Positions 35,692 through 45,131 of a DNA stretch of 64,000 nt are shown here, piece by piece (within the stretch, counting starts at the first letter, position 1; every line of letters starts with the position of its first letter). The DNA comes from Mesorhizobium sp. Its GTDB lineage: Bacteria; Pseudomonadota; Alphaproteobacteria; Rhizobiales; Rhizobiaceae. The DNA lies in contig SAPZ01000009.1 of the NCBI GenBank assembly GCA_004020875.1, positions 1 through 64,000 on the forward strand, in the 5' to 3' direction. A program made the translations under genes and the position numbers. Under the pieces are notes generated by a model that saw nothing but the letters and a program-made list of their open reading frames with translations, searched no databases and was not told the origin of the DNA.

Positions 35692-37269
35692 ATGACCGCC
35701 GCCCTTCATCCCGCCGAGCCGGCACTGGCAACCGATCGCCCCCGCCGTGGCGGCCGCGCGGGCAAGCGCGCTGGCGGCTCAGCCGCCTTCGAGCAGCCCG
35801 CCTTCCGGCAATTGAAGAACCCGCTGGCGCCGACCAGATTCGTGTCCGACGACGAATTGGAATCGATCCACCTCGCCTCGCTGCGCGTGCTGAAGGAGAT
35901 CGGCGTGGATGTCCTGCACGAGGAAGCTCGGCGTATCATGAAGGCGCATGGCGCGGATGTGCGCGAAGGCTCGGAGCGCGTGCGCTTCGACAGCGACATG
36001 ATCCTCGAGCTGGTCTCGCACTGCCCGTCGGAATTCACGCTGCACGCCCGCAACCCCGACCATAATCTGCGTTTCGGCGGCAACAACGTCATCCTGTCGA
36101 TGATGGCTTCGGCGCCGAACTGCTCCGACCTAGATCGCGGCCGCAGGCCAGGCAATCAGGCGGACTATCGAAATTTCCTGCGCCTGGCGCAGATGCACAA
36201 CATCTTGCATTGCACCGGCGGTTATCCGGTCGAGCCGATAGACATCCATCCGTCGGTGCGGCACCTGGAGTGCATCCGCGACCTCGCCATGCTGACCGAC
36301 AAGGTCTTCCACATCTATTCGCTCGGCAAGGAGCGCAATGTCGATGGTATCGAGATCACTCGCATCGCCCGTGGCATTAGCCGCGAGCAGTTGATGCAGG
36401 AACCGTCGGTCTTCACCATCATCAACACCAATTCGCCGCTCAAGCTCGATGTGCCGATGATGGAAGGCATCATCCAGATGGCGAGCATGGGCCAGGCCGT
36501 GATCGTCACGCCTTTCACGTTGTCGGGCGCCATGGCGCCGGTCACCGTCGCCGGCGCGCTGGTGCAGCAGAACGCCGAAGCGCTTTCCGGCATCGCCTTC
36601 GCGCAGATGGTCAAAAAAGGCGCGCCGGTCGGCTATGGCGGATTCACCTCCAACGTGGACATGAAGTCCGGCGCGCCGGCCTTCGGCACGCCCGAATATA
36701 TGAAGGCGCAGCTCGTCGGCGGCCAGCTCGCTCGGCGCTACAACATCCCCTACCGCACCTCCAACACCTGCGCCGCCAATACGGTGGACGCGCAGGCCGC
36801 CTATGAGAGCGTGTTTTCGCTATGGGGTGCGATCCAGGGCGGCGGCAACCTGATGATGCACGGCGCAGGCTGGCTGGAAGGCGGCCTGCGCTGCTCCTAC
36901 GAAAAGACCATCCTGGACATCGACCTGTTGCAGATGGTGGCCGAGTTCCTCACCCCCCTCGATCTGTCCGAGGATGCGCTCGGCTTCGACGCCATCCAGT
37001 CGGTCGGCCCCGGCGGCCATTTCTTCGGCACCCAACACACGCAGGAGCGCTACAAGACCGCCTTCTATTCGCCGATCGTGTCCGACTGGCGCAATTTCGA
37101 GACTTGGACCGAGGCGGGCTCGCCGACGGCTATGGAACGCACCAACAAGGTCTGGAAGGAGCGCCTTGCCTCCTATGAGGAGCCGTATATGGACCCGGCC
37201 ATACGCGAGGAGCTCAACGACTTCGTCGAGAAGCGCCGCGCCGAAGGCGGCGCGCCGACGGATTTCTGA
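35692..37269 (+). CDS. Non-pyrrolysine MttB-superfamily methyltransferase, copy 1
   Basis: A 525-residue TIM-barrel methyltransferase of the trimethylamine methyltransferase superfamily. The reading frame is continuous with no in-frame TAG, so it is a non-Pyl homologue, a group that includes glycine betaine, proline betaine and carnitine enzymes of anaerobes. Shared segments with the copy at 52153 are VTPFTLSGAMAPVTVAGAL, KSGAPAFGTPE and HGAGWLEGGL. The start at 35692 follows ACGAGG; a basic Gly/Arg-rich tail of about 40 residues precedes the barrel. It would move a methyl group from a quaternary amine to a corrinoid protein (encoded at 54001). The FAD/GcvT dehydrogenase gene follows after 101 bases. 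Confidence 0.88.
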   Translation: MTAALHPAEPALATDRPRRGGRAGKRAGGSAAFEQPAFRQLKNPLAPTRFVSDDELESIHLASLRVLKEIGVDVLHEEARRIMKAHGADVREGSERVRFDSDMILELVSHCPSEFTLHARNPDHNLRFGGNNVILSMMASAPNCSDLDRGRRPGNQADYRNFLRLAQMHNILHCTGGYPVEPIDIHPSVRHLECIRDLAMLTDKVFHIYSLGKERNVDGIEITRIARGISREQLMQEPSVFTIINTNSPLKLDVPMMEGIIQMASMGQAVIVTPFTLSGAMAPVTVAGALVQQNAEALSGIAFAQMVKKGAPVGYGGFTSNVDMKSGAPAFGTPEYMKAQLVGGQLARRYNIPYRTSNTCAANTVDAQAAYESVFSLWGAIQGGGNLMMHGAGWLEGGLRCSYEKTILDIDLLQMVAEFLTPLDLSEDALGFDAIQSVGPGGHFFGTQHTQERYKTAFYSPIVSDWRNFETWTEAGSPTAMERTNKVWKERLASYEEPYMDPAIREELNDFVEKRRAEGGAPTDF

Positions 37270-37370
37270 TTTTCTGTGTGAGGATGGACAGTCGACCCCC
37301 ACCCCGTCGAGCTTCGCTTAGCTTCCATACCAATCATTCGATTCAGTCTCTATAAAACGGACCTATCTTC

Positions 37371-39941
37371 ATGAAATCCCATGTAAAAGCGGTTGTCATC
37401 GGCGGCGGCGTCGTCGGTTGCTCGGTGCTCTATCACCTCGCCAAGGCCGGCTGGACAGACATCATGCTGATCGAGCGTTCGGAGCTGACTTCCGGCTCGT
37501 CCTGGCACGCTGCCGGCGGCTTCCATACGCTGAACGGCGACCCGAACGTCGCCAAGCTGCAGGCCTACACGGTCCAGCTCTATAAGGAGATCGAGGAGCT
37601 CTCCGGCCAGTCCTGCTCGCTGCATCTGACCGGCGGCGTGATGATGGCCGATACGCCGGAGCGCATGGACTTCCTGCGGCTGGCCCACGCCAAGGGCCGT
37701 TATCTCGGCATGGACACCGAACTGATCACGCCCTCGGAAGCCAAGGCGATGTTCCCGCTTATGGATGAGAAGAATTTCGTCGGCGCAATGTGGGATCCGG
37801 TCGAGGGCCATCTCGACCCTTCAGGCACCACCATCGCCTATTCCAAGGCCGCGAAAAAGCTTGGCGCCGAGATCGTGCTGCGCAACCGCGTCGTCGACCT
37901 GACGCAGCAGCCGGACGGCACCTGGAACGTCGTCACCGAGCAAGGCACGGTCCACGCCGAGCACGTCGTCAACTGCGGCGGCCTGTGGGCGCGCGAGATC
38001 GGCCGCATGGTCGGCGTCGAACTGCCGGTGCTGGCGATGGAGCACATGTACCTGCTCACCGAGCCGATGCCGGAGGTCGAGGAGTTCAACAAGTCGACCG
38101 GCCGTGAGATGATCGGCGTGCTCGACTTCAAGGGCGAGATCTACACCCGCCAGGAGCGCAACGGCATCCTGCTCGGCACCTATGAGAAGGCGTGCAAGCC
38201 GTGGTCGCCGGTCAACACGCCATGGGATTTCGGCCATGAATTGCTGCAGCCCGACATCGACCGCATCGCGCCGTCGCTGGAGATCGGCTTCAAGCATTTC
38301 CCCGGCATCGAGAAGGCCGGCATCAAGCAGATCATCAACGGTCCCTTCACCTTCGCGCTCGACGGCAACCCGCTGGTCGGCCCTGTGCAGGGCCTGACCA
38401 ATTTCTGGTGCGCCTGCGCCGTTATGGCCGGCTTCAGCCAAGGCGGCGGCGTCGGCCTCGCGCTTTCCAACTGGATGGTGCATGGCGATCCGGGCTTCGA
38501 CGTTTGGGGCATGGATGTCGCTCGCTTCGGCGAATGGGCGACGCTGCGCTACACCAACGCCAAGGTGCGCGAGAACTATTCGCGCCGCTTCTCGATCCGC
38601 TTCCCGAATGAGGAACTGCCGGCCGCCCGTCCCGCGCAGACCACGCCACTCTACGACACCATGTTGGCCAACAACGCCGTCATGGGTGATTCGTGGGGCC
38701 TCGAGACGCCGCTCTGGTTCGCGCCGAAAGGTACGGAACCGAAGGACATCGTGTCCTTCCACCGCTCCAACGATTTCGGACCGATCGGCGAGGAAGTGCG
38801 CGCCACGCGCGAGAAGGTGGGCGTCACCGAGATTGCCAACTTCGCCAAATACGAAGTGTCCGGCCCGGGCGCCGAGGATTTCCTCAACCGGCTGATGACC
38901 AACCGGATGCCGAAAGTCGGCCGCATCGTGCTGACCCCGATGGTCAACGAGTTCGGCAAGCTGATCGGCGACTTCACCATCGCCAAGACCGGCGAGGACC
39001 GCTTCATGATCTGGGGCTCCTCGGCCGCGCAGAAATACCATATGCGCTGGTTCGAGAAGCATCTGCCCAAGGATGGGTCGGTGCGTATCCACCGCTTCGA
39101 CCAGACGCTGGTGGGTCTCTCGATCGCGGGGCCGAAATCCCGCGATCTGCTGCAGAAGCTGGTCGATGTCGACGTCTCGACCATGGCCTTCCGCTTCATG
39201 GACTTCCGCGAGATGGCAGTTGGCGGCGCGCCCTGCATGGTCAACCGCATCACCTATACTGGCGACCTCGGCTACGAGATCTGGATGGCGCCGGCCTATC
39301 AGCGCCTCGTCTACAAGGCGATCAAGGAGGCCGGCGAGGAATTCGGCCTCGTCGATTTCGGTATGCGGGCGCTGCTCTCCATGCGCCTGGAAAAGAACTT
39401 CCCGACCTGGTTCCGCGAGTTGCGGCCAATCTACGGGCCGTTCGAAGGCTCGATGGACCGCTTCATCAAGCTTGAGAAGAACGACTTCATCGGCCGCGAA
39501 GCGTCGGCCAAGGAGCATGCGGAAGGGCCGAAACTGCGCCGCGTCTCCTTCATCGTCGACGCCATCGATGCCGACGTGATGGGCGACGAGCCGATCTGGG
39601 CCAAGGTGAGCAAGGACTACGGCACGGTCGAGAAGCCGCATGGCTACGGCGCGCCGCGTTTCGATGAGACCGGCAAGGAGGTGCGGGGCTCCAAGGCAGC
39701 CGAAGGCGCCTCGGCCGTGCGCGGCATCGTCGATGGCGAATGGCGCGTCGTCGGCTGGGTGACCTCGGGCGGCTACGCGCACTACGTCCAGAAGTCGATG
39801 GCGCAGGGCTATGTGCCTGCCGCCCTTGCAGAGGACGAAAGCGCCGACTTGTTCGAGATCGAGATCCTCGGCCACCGCCGTCCGGCCCGCATCAATGTCG
39901 AGCCGCCTTTCGACCCGAGCGGCGAGAAGATGAGGACCTGA
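37371..39941 (+). CDS. FAD-dependent dehydrogenase fused to GcvT aminomethyltransferase-like domain (dimethylglycine/sarcosine dehydrogenase type)
   Basis: An 856-residue two-domain enzyme. The DAO-type flavin domain (about 5-400) opens VVIGGGVVGCSVLYHLAKAG. It carries SSWHAAGG with His46, the position of covalent flavin attachment in dimethylglycine dehydrogenases. The C-terminal GcvT-like domain (about 430-830) includes TYTGDLGYEIWMAPAYQR and would pass the released one-carbon unit to tetrahydrofolate. It is in the same direction as, and 101 bases after, the MttB copy. This fits sequential removal of methyl groups: betaine to dimethylglycine by MttB, then dimethylglycine to sarcosine here. 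DmdA-like or choline-derived substrates are alternatives. Confidence 0.85.
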   Translation: MKSHVKAVVIGGGVVGCSVLYHLAKAGWTDIMLIERSELTSGSSWHAAGGFHTLNGDPNVAKLQAYTVQLYKEIEELSGQSCSLHLTGGVMMADTPERMDFLRLAHAKGRYLGMDTELITPSEAKAMFPLMDEKNFVGAMWDPVEGHLDPSGTTIAYSKAAKKLGAEIVLRNRVVDLTQQPDGTWNVVTEQGTVHAEHVVNCGGLWAREIGRMVGVELPVLAMEHMYLLTEPMPEVEEFNKSTGREMIGVLDFKGEIYTRQERNGILLGTYEKACKPWSPVNTPWDFGHELLQPDIDRIAPSLEIGFKHFPGIEKAGIKQIINGPFTFALDGNPLVGPVQGLTNFWCACAVMAGFSQGGGVGLALSNWMVHGDPGFDVWGMDVARFGEWATLRYTNAKVRENYSRRFSIRFPNEELPAARPAQTTPLYDTMLANNAVMGDSWGLETPLWFAPKGTEPKDIVSFHRSNDFGPIGEEVRATREKVGVTEIANFAKYEVSGPGAEDFLNRLMTNRMPKVGRIVLTPMVNEFGKLIGDFTIAKTGEDRFMIWGSSAAQKYHMRWFEKHLPKDGSVRIHRFDQTLVGLSIAGPKSRDLLQKLVDVDVSTMAFRFMDFREMAVGGAPCMVNRITYTGDLGYEIWMAPAYQRLVYKAIKEAGEEFGLVDFGMRALLSMRLEKNFPTWFRELRPIYGPFEGSMDRFIKLEKNDFIGREASAKEHAEGPKLRRVSFIVDAIDADVMGDEPIWAKVSKDYGTVEKPHGYGAPRFDETGKEVRGSKAAEGASAVRGIVDGEWRVVGWVTSGGYAHYVQKSMAQGYVPAALAEDESADLFEIEILGHRRPARINVEPPFDPSGEKMRT

Positions 39942-39945
39942 CGCG

Positions 39946-40047
39946 TAGAGCAATTCCAGGATAAGTGTGACGCGGTTTTCCACCCGGAATTGCGTAAAAC
40001 AGACAGACAGAGCGGTTTGCCGTTTCCACGAAACGGTGAACCGCTCT
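39946..40047. repeat. Rhizobial palindromic repeat, copy A
   Basis: The first half (39951 on) matches the reverse copy at 25471. The second half is a long hairpin: AGAGCGGTT (40009-40017) and CCGTTTC (40020-40026) pair with GAAACGG (40030-40036) and AACCGCTCT (40039-40047). The whole looks like a composite dispersed element of rhizobia and follows the dehydrogenase stop codon. Confidence 0.75.
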
Positions 40048-40070
40048 GGCGATTTGTTGGATCGCGCCAG

Positions 40071-41639
40071 ATGCTGTGGCATGCTCGATGCTCGCTACCG
40101 GCGCATCAGCATGAGAAGACTTTCCCCTTGCGGCAGCTAGAGAAATGGACCGATTGGCTCTGTGATGGACGGGTCGGTCCATTCAGCGCCGCGATCGCGT
40201 CGGTACTCCTCTATTGCCTGACCCAGATCGTGGTGATGGGGCTTTTGTCCCATTTTGCGGGCACGGGCGTCGGCGTCGACGATTCCGAGCAGTTGATGGA
40301 GATGCGGTTCCTGGCCGCGGGCTACGGCAGCTCGCAGCCGCCTCTATACACCTGGCTGGCAATCCTTGCGGCCTCGCTGGTCGGAACCAGTGTCCTTGCC
40401 CTCAAGATCGTCAAATACGGCCTGCTGGCCGCCGGGCTGGCCGCCTATTTCACCGCCATACGCCGCCTGGGTTACTCGAACCGGGCCGCTGCCGCCGGCA
40501 TGTTCGGGCTGCTTCTGTTTCCACAGATCTTCTGGGAAATGCAGCACGCCTTGACCCACTCGGTCGCCATATTCTGCTTCACCTCGGTGCTGCTTCTCGC
40601 GCTGGTCGAGGTGGAAAAGCGGCGATCTGCTGTTGCCTATGCATTTTTTGGCCTGGCGACGGCGGCCGCGATGCTGTCGAAATACAACATCGTCATCTTC
40701 CTTGCCGCCCTGTTCCTGGCATCTCTGTCGGTCCGAGAAACGCGTGAGGCGATCTTCGACCGCCGCTTCCTGATCAGCGTGGCGGTAGCAATCCTTGCCT
40801 GCCTCCCGACGCTTCACTGGAACATCGCGCACCCGGATGACTTCCTGGCTCACAGCGGCGGCTTCGGCGCCGGCCAAGGCGACAGCCTCCTGGAGACGGC
40901 GGTGCTCGCCCTGCGAGGACTGGGCAAGGCGGTGCTCAATTTCGCGAGTCTGCCGATAGCTATCGTTGCCGTCGCGTTTCTCCTGGCGGCACGGAAAACC
41001 ACGACATCCCCACAGTCGACGCGTTGGCCCGAAAAGCTGCTGTGGCGCACGATCGCCCTAGCCGTGCTGATCACGCTGGTGGTGGTTCTGGCCGGCGGCA
41101 TCACGCAGTTTCGCGATCGCTGGGTGCTGCCCATATTCGTCCTTTTGCCCGCTGCCCTTGCCATGCGTTTTGATGCCATCGGCCAAACGGGCGCAAAGGC
41201 GCAAGGAACCATTGTCTTCGTCGGCGCGGTCCTCGCCGTCCTTGTGCTGCCGGTAAGCTGGTACATGCACTTGAACGGCGGCGACAGTCGCGGCAGCATC
41301 GTGCGCATGGACTACCGGTCGCTTTACGAAAAGATCAGCGCCGGCGGTCCGGTCAAGACCGTGGTCTCGAGCTGGTTCTGGGTCGGCAATCTGCGCCTCG
41401 TCGACGCCAACCTCATCGTGCTCGATGACGAGATACCGGACTTCGCCCGCCTCATCCGCGAACCGGCGGTGCTTGTGCTTGCCGATGACAGGGAACCGCC
41501 CTCGGATGTCTTCGAAGAGTTGGCCCGCGCCGGCTACGCGATGGACACTGTCCACCGCACTGTCGAGGTGCCGCAGGCGCTCGGCTTCCAGCCGCGCAAG
41601 GTCACGATCACCAAACTGCATAGGAAGATCGCGCCGTGA
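40071..41639 (+). CDS. Glycosyltransferase family 39 / ArnT-like membrane protein
   Basis: A protein of about 522 residues with roughly ten transmembrane helices in the first 400 residues and a soluble C-terminal tail. The early acidic motif GVGVDDSEQLMEMR and the loop GSSQPPLYTWL resemble GT39/PMT_2 enzymes, which use lipid-linked sugars on the periplasmic face. The start is uncertain: the ATG at 40071 or a TTG near 40130 are both possible, and the frame is open from 39990. The stop is 17 bases before the M24 gene, but the function looks unrelated. Confidence 0.72.
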   Translation: MLWHARCSLPAHQHEKTFPLRQLEKWTDWLCDGRVGPFSAAIASVLLYCLTQIVVMGLLSHFAGTGVGVDDSEQLMEMRFLAAGYGSSQPPLYTWLAILAASLVGTSVLALKIVKYGLLAAGLAAYFTAIRRLGYSNRAAAAGMFGLLLFPQIFWEMQHALTHSVAIFCFTSVLLLALVEVEKRRSAVAYAFFGLATAAAMLSKYNIVIFLAALFLASLSVRETREAIFDRRFLISVAVAILACLPTLHWNIAHPDDFLAHSGGFGAGQGDSLLETAVLALRGLGKAVLNFASLPIAIVAVAFLLAARKTTTSPQSTRWPEKLLWRTIALAVLITLVVVLAGGITQFRDRWVLPIFVLLPAALAMRFDAIGQTGAKAQGTIVFVGAVLAVLVLPVSWYMHLNGGDSRGSIVRMDYRSLYEKISAGGPVKTVVSSWFWVGNLRLVDANLIVLDDEIPDFARLIREPAVLVLADDREPPSDVFEELARAGYAMDTVHRTVEVPQALGFQPRKVTITKLHRKIAP

Positions 41640-41656
41640 GTTGTGAAGGGGGACGA

Positions 41657-42997
41657 ATGGACAAGCTGGGCTTCGGTCGCCACCGCAAGATCATGCCCTT
41701 CGAGCCTGGCTCGGTCGAAGCGTTGCGCGAGGCCTCGCGCGAGAAGGCGGCCTCGCTCAACCAGCATGTGCTGGGCTATGGCGCGACAGCGGAGGCGGAA
41801 TGGGCCGCGGCCGGCATCGCCGCGCCTGACCTTACCGCCATGCGCAGATACCGGCTGGAGCGCATCCGCGCCGAACTGAAGCGTCGCGACTATGCCGGCG
41901 CCCTGCTCTACGACCCGGTCAACATCCGCTACGCGACGGACTCGACCAATATGCAGCTCTGGGTCGCGCACAACCCGACGCGCCACTGTTTCGTCGCCAC
42001 CGAAGGGCCGGTGGTGCTGTTCGACTATTTCTCATGCGAGCACCTGTCCGACCATTCGGGCGTCGTCGACGAGGTCCGGCCGGCGGTGTCGTGGATGTAT
42101 CTCTACAGCGGCGAGTTGACCGATGAGAAGGTCCGCCGCTGGGGCGCCGGCATTGCCGAGCTCGTCGCCGGGCATGGCGGCGGCAATCGCCGCATCGCCG
42201 TCGATCACATCAATCCGGAAGGGGTCGAGGAACTCGCCCGCCGCGGCATTTCCGTCGGCAATGGCGAGGCGGTGATGGAAAATGCGCGTCTCATCAAATC
42301 TCCGGATGAAATCCTTGCCATGCGGCGCTCGATCGTCGCCTGCGAGGCGGCGATGGGCGAGATGGAAGCAGCGCTGAAGCCCGGTATCTCCGAGAACCAA
42401 TTATGGGCGGAACTGCATCGCGGCAACATCGCACGCGGCGGTGAATGGATCGAGACGCGGCTTCTGTCGTCCGGCCCGCGCACCAATCCCTGGTTCCAGG
42501 AATGCTCCTCGCGCGTCGTCGAGAATGGCGACCTCGTCGCCTTCGACACTGACCTCATCGGTCCCTACGGCTTCTGCGCCGATCTTTCGCGGACATGGCT
42601 CTGCGGCGACAGGCCGCCGTCGAACCAGCAGCGGGATCTCTTCCGCATCGCTGCCGATCAGATCGCTCATAACACCGGTCTGATGCGGCCGGGCGTCTCC
42701 TTCCGCGATCTCGTCGAGCGCTCGGCGGTGCCGCCGGACGATTGCTACCCCACGCGCTACGGCGTGCTTTACCACGGGGTCGGCCTTGCCGACGAATATC
42801 CGACGTTGCCACATGCTGGCGACTGGACCGATGACACGCCGGACGGCGTGCTCGAACCAGGCATGGTGCTCTGCGTCGAAAGCTATATCGGCAGGCTGGG
42901 CGGACGCGAAGGCGTCAAGATCGAAGAGCAGATCCTGATCACCGAGACCGGTAACGAGAAGCTGTCAGCCTCCCCATTCGACGAGCGGCTGCTCTGA
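41657..42997 (+). CDS. dddP: M24-fold DMSP lyase, DddP family
   Basis: A 446-residue M24-peptidase-fold protein. The six metal ligands described for Ruegeria DddP (D295, D297, D307, H371, E406, E421) and its catalytic D377 all have counterparts here at a constant offset of two: D297 and D299 (FDTD), D309 (ADLS), H373 (YHGVG), D379 (LADE), E408 (CVES) and E423 (IEEQ). Whole segments such as IRYATDSTNMQLW and GGEWIETRLLSSGPRTNPWF are DddP-like, and the peptidase-type second histidine is absent. DddP cleaves DMSP to dimethyl sulfide and acrylate. The start follows GAAGGGGGACGA. The reference numbering and the similarity are recalled, not computed, and the true substrate in this soil lineage is untested. 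Confidence 0.8.
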   Translation: MDKLGFGRHRKIMPFEPGSVEALREASREKAASLNQHVLGYGATAEAEWAAAGIAAPDLTAMRRYRLERIRAELKRRDYAGALLYDPVNIRYATDSTNMQLWVAHNPTRHCFVATEGPVVLFDYFSCEHLSDHSGVVDEVRPAVSWMYLYSGELTDEKVRRWGAGIAELVAGHGGGNRRIAVDHINPEGVEELARRGISVGNGEAVMENARLIKSPDEILAMRRSIVACEAAMGEMEAALKPGISENQLWAELHRGNIARGGEWIETRLLSSGPRTNPWFQECSSRVVENGDLVAFDTDLIGPYGFCADLSRTWLCGDRPPSNQQRDLFRIAADQIAHNTGLMRPGVSFRDLVERSAVPPDDCYPTRYGVLYHGVGLADEYPTLPHAGDWTDDTPDGVLEPGMVLCVESYIGRLGGREGVKIEEQILITETGNEKLSASPFDERLL

Positions 42998-43804
42998 TGT
43001 GCCGCCTTCAGCCGCTGCGACGGCCTCGCGCATCGCGGCAATGGTCTTTTCCGGCGTCGTCCTGGCGGAGATGAAGGGCAAGCCCTTACGCCGTGCCGTC
43101 CAGCCGACCACCTTCACACCTTTCGCCGCCGGCTCGAAACGTTGCGCCAACGCCCAGCTCTCGCAGTCGACTGCCGCGATATCGGCCCTGCCCTCGGCGA
43201 TAGCGACGATTGACGATCGGTGGCCGCCGCTTTCGCTGCGCGAAGCGAAGATGTCCAGGCTTTCGCCCATCGCCTCTAGGTCGCGTGTCAGCCCGAGCAG
43301 TCCCGACATCGAATCCGGATTGTTGAAGGCGAAGCGCTTGCCGCGAATAAGATCGAGCGGGATCACAGCCTTGCCATCCTGCGGCGAGGCAATGGGCGGT
43401 CCGCCATCAGCGGCCATCACTAGCGCGCTAGAATAGAGTTCGCCCTGCCCGCCCTCGAACGCATCGTAGTTCGGCTGCGCGATCACCTGCACATGCCGGG
43501 CGAGGCCGAGTTCCATCGGCCCCCAGCATGTCTGCCCGAAGAGCAGCGCCGGGCTTAGCCAAAGTTCATGAAAATCGAGTTCGTCCGGAGGCAGCGTCGC
43601 CGGATCCGGCGCGATCACCTCGCCGGCGGCGTCGAGGATGCCGCCGGGCACCGGCGGCAGATCACCATTGCGGCGCACGATCGTTTCCGGCGCATTGATG
43701 CCCCGTTGCCGGAAGGCGTCGCGGAGCCGCGCCCATTGGGCGTCAACCTCGCCCCGCGCTTCGGGCCAGTCATACATCGGCAGTGCCGCAACGTACTTGC
43801 TCAT
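42965..43804 (-). CDS. PhnD-like periplasmic-binding-fold protein without signal peptide
   Basis: A 279-residue protein of the phosphate/phosphonate-binding (PhnD-like) type. It opens MSKYVAALPMYDWPEA and contains a GKRFAFNNPDSMSGLLGL loop and a SRSESGGHRSSIVAIAEGRADIAAVDC segment typical of that fold. It has no signal peptide and no ABC partner genes, so it may be a cytoplasmic ligand sensor or enzyme. Its 3' end overlaps the 3' end of the dddP-like gene by 33 bases on opposite strands. Confidence 0.75.
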   Translation of the reverse strand: MSKYVAALPMYDWPEARGEVDAQWARLRDAFRQRGINAPETIVRRNGDLPPVPGGILDAAGEVIAPDPATLPPDELDFHELWLSPALLFGQTCWGPMELGLARHVQVIAQPNYDAFEGGQGELYSSALVMAADGGPPIASPQDGKAVIPLDLIRGKRFAFNNPDSMSGLLGLTRDLEAMGESLDIFASRSESGGHRSSIVAIAEGRADIAAVDCESWALAQRFEPAAKGVKVVGWTARRKGLPFISARTTPEKTIAAMREAVAAAEGGTSEQPLVEWGG

Positions 43805-43879
43805 GTCGAACAGCTTTCAAGGACAGGCGATCTTCGGCGCCTGCGTTCCGCCGCGAAAGGCGGTCGCGGAAAGCCGACA

Positions 43880-44902
43880 TTACTCCTTCGGCGGCTCAGC
43901 GGGAACTGGCGCCGTTCCAAGCCCGCTGACACTGCGCGCCCTGATGCGCGGCTTGAAGGCGCGGCCCGATTCCGGCGTGCGGCGCAGCACCGGATGGACG
44001 ACCGGCTCCTTGGCTTTGAAAGCGTGGACCTTCAGCATCGCGAAATAGTTCGGATAGGCATAACCGTTGTTCATCCGCAGCCACTCTTCGCGGCGCTCGC
44101 GAAACAGCTTTGGCAACCTATACCAGGCAATGGTTGGGCTCTTGTGATGAAGGAAATGCAGATTGTTATTGAGGAACAGGAAGGAGAGCGGCGAATGCTC
44201 TACGATCACCGTGCGCCCTTCCGGATGCTCCGACCACTGGTGCTCCGCATAGGTGCGGATCGAGATCAGCGACTGGCCTAACCACACCGGCACTAGGATA
44301 TAGAGCCAGAGCGGAATGCCGAAGCCAAACGTGACGATCAGCACCACAACCGCGAGCCCGATGGCATGCAGCAGCCAAGCCTTGCGGATCACCTTGTCGC
44401 CGGCAAGGATCTGCTTGGCGTCGTCGACGAAGAAACCGACTGAGGACAACCACGGCCCGAGAACAAAGCGGCCGACCATGGTGTTGTTGACCTTGAGCAG
44501 AAGCTTCATTGTCGGCGGCAGCTCTTCATGTATCCAAAGCGCCTGGTAATAGCTCTCCGGATCGTCGAGCGGATCGGTCAGCCGCTCGTCTGCATGATGA
44601 CGAAGGTGGATGGTCTTGAAGCGGCGGAACGGCCACACCATGCCGATCGGCAAGAAGACGAAGGCTTCATTGACCCTGCCGCTGCGGGTTGGATGGCCGT
44701 GCGACACCTCATGCATCAGCGAGGATTGCAGAGCCAGGATAAAGGGCAGGATGGCAAGCGCCAAAAGCGGATAAGATGGCCACAACAAAAAACCAGCGGC
44801 GAGCCAGGCACCGTAGCAGAAGAGAATGAGGAAGACTGTCGGCCATTCGATTGCCGGTGCGCTGCTACGTCTCTTATCCATGACGGTATTCGTGCTTGCC
44901 AT
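43880..44902 (-). CDS. Membrane fatty acid desaturase family protein
   Basis: A protein of about 340 residues with four to six hydrophobic helices and the three histidine boxes of membrane di-iron desaturases: HEVSH near residue 63, HLRHHAD near 98 and HFLHH near 250. These bind two irons and use O2 to desaturate or hydroxylate lipids or amino-acid-derived substrates. I chose the ATG at 44902; 44881 and 44998 are alternatives. A fatty acid, carotenoid or betaine-lipid substrate cannot be distinguished. Confidence 0.82.
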   Translation of the reverse strand: MASTNTVMDKRRSSAPAIEWPTVFLILFCYGAWLAAGFLLWPSYPLLALAILPFILALQSSLMHEVSHGHPTRSGRVNEAFVFLPIGMVWPFRRFKTIHLRHHADERLTDPLDDPESYYQALWIHEELPPTMKLLLKVNNTMVGRFVLGPWLSSVGFFVDDAKQILAGDKVIRKAWLLHAIGLAVVVLIVTFGFGIPLWLYILVPVWLGQSLISIRTYAEHQWSEHPEGRTVIVEHSPLSFLFLNNNLHFLHHKSPTIAWYRLPKLFRERREEWLRMNNGYAYPNYFAMLKVHAFKAKEPVVHPVLRRTPESGRAFKPRIRARSVSGLGTAPVPAEPPKE

Positions 44903-45131
44903 GCTATCGACCACTGCCCCCTCAGTCGCCGGAACCAACTCGATTCCTGACAGCATTGTGTCAGGAGCCTGCCGTTGCATCAACGCGACAAAGCGCACAA
45001 ACTGTTGCGAGTGCGCATTTTCGGCCGCATATGTTATACATTGTCAACAAATATGGGGATTCATTTCCGCCTGAGCCACGTTCAAACCGTTGCCGGCGCA
45101 AATTTTTCCTTTCTGAAGCAGGAGCAGCGTG

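Noticed and set aside
37821..40082. 753-codon minus-strand open frame opposite the FAD/GcvT enzyme
   Set aside because: It is a mirror frame of a clear two-domain enzyme with low-complexity composition.
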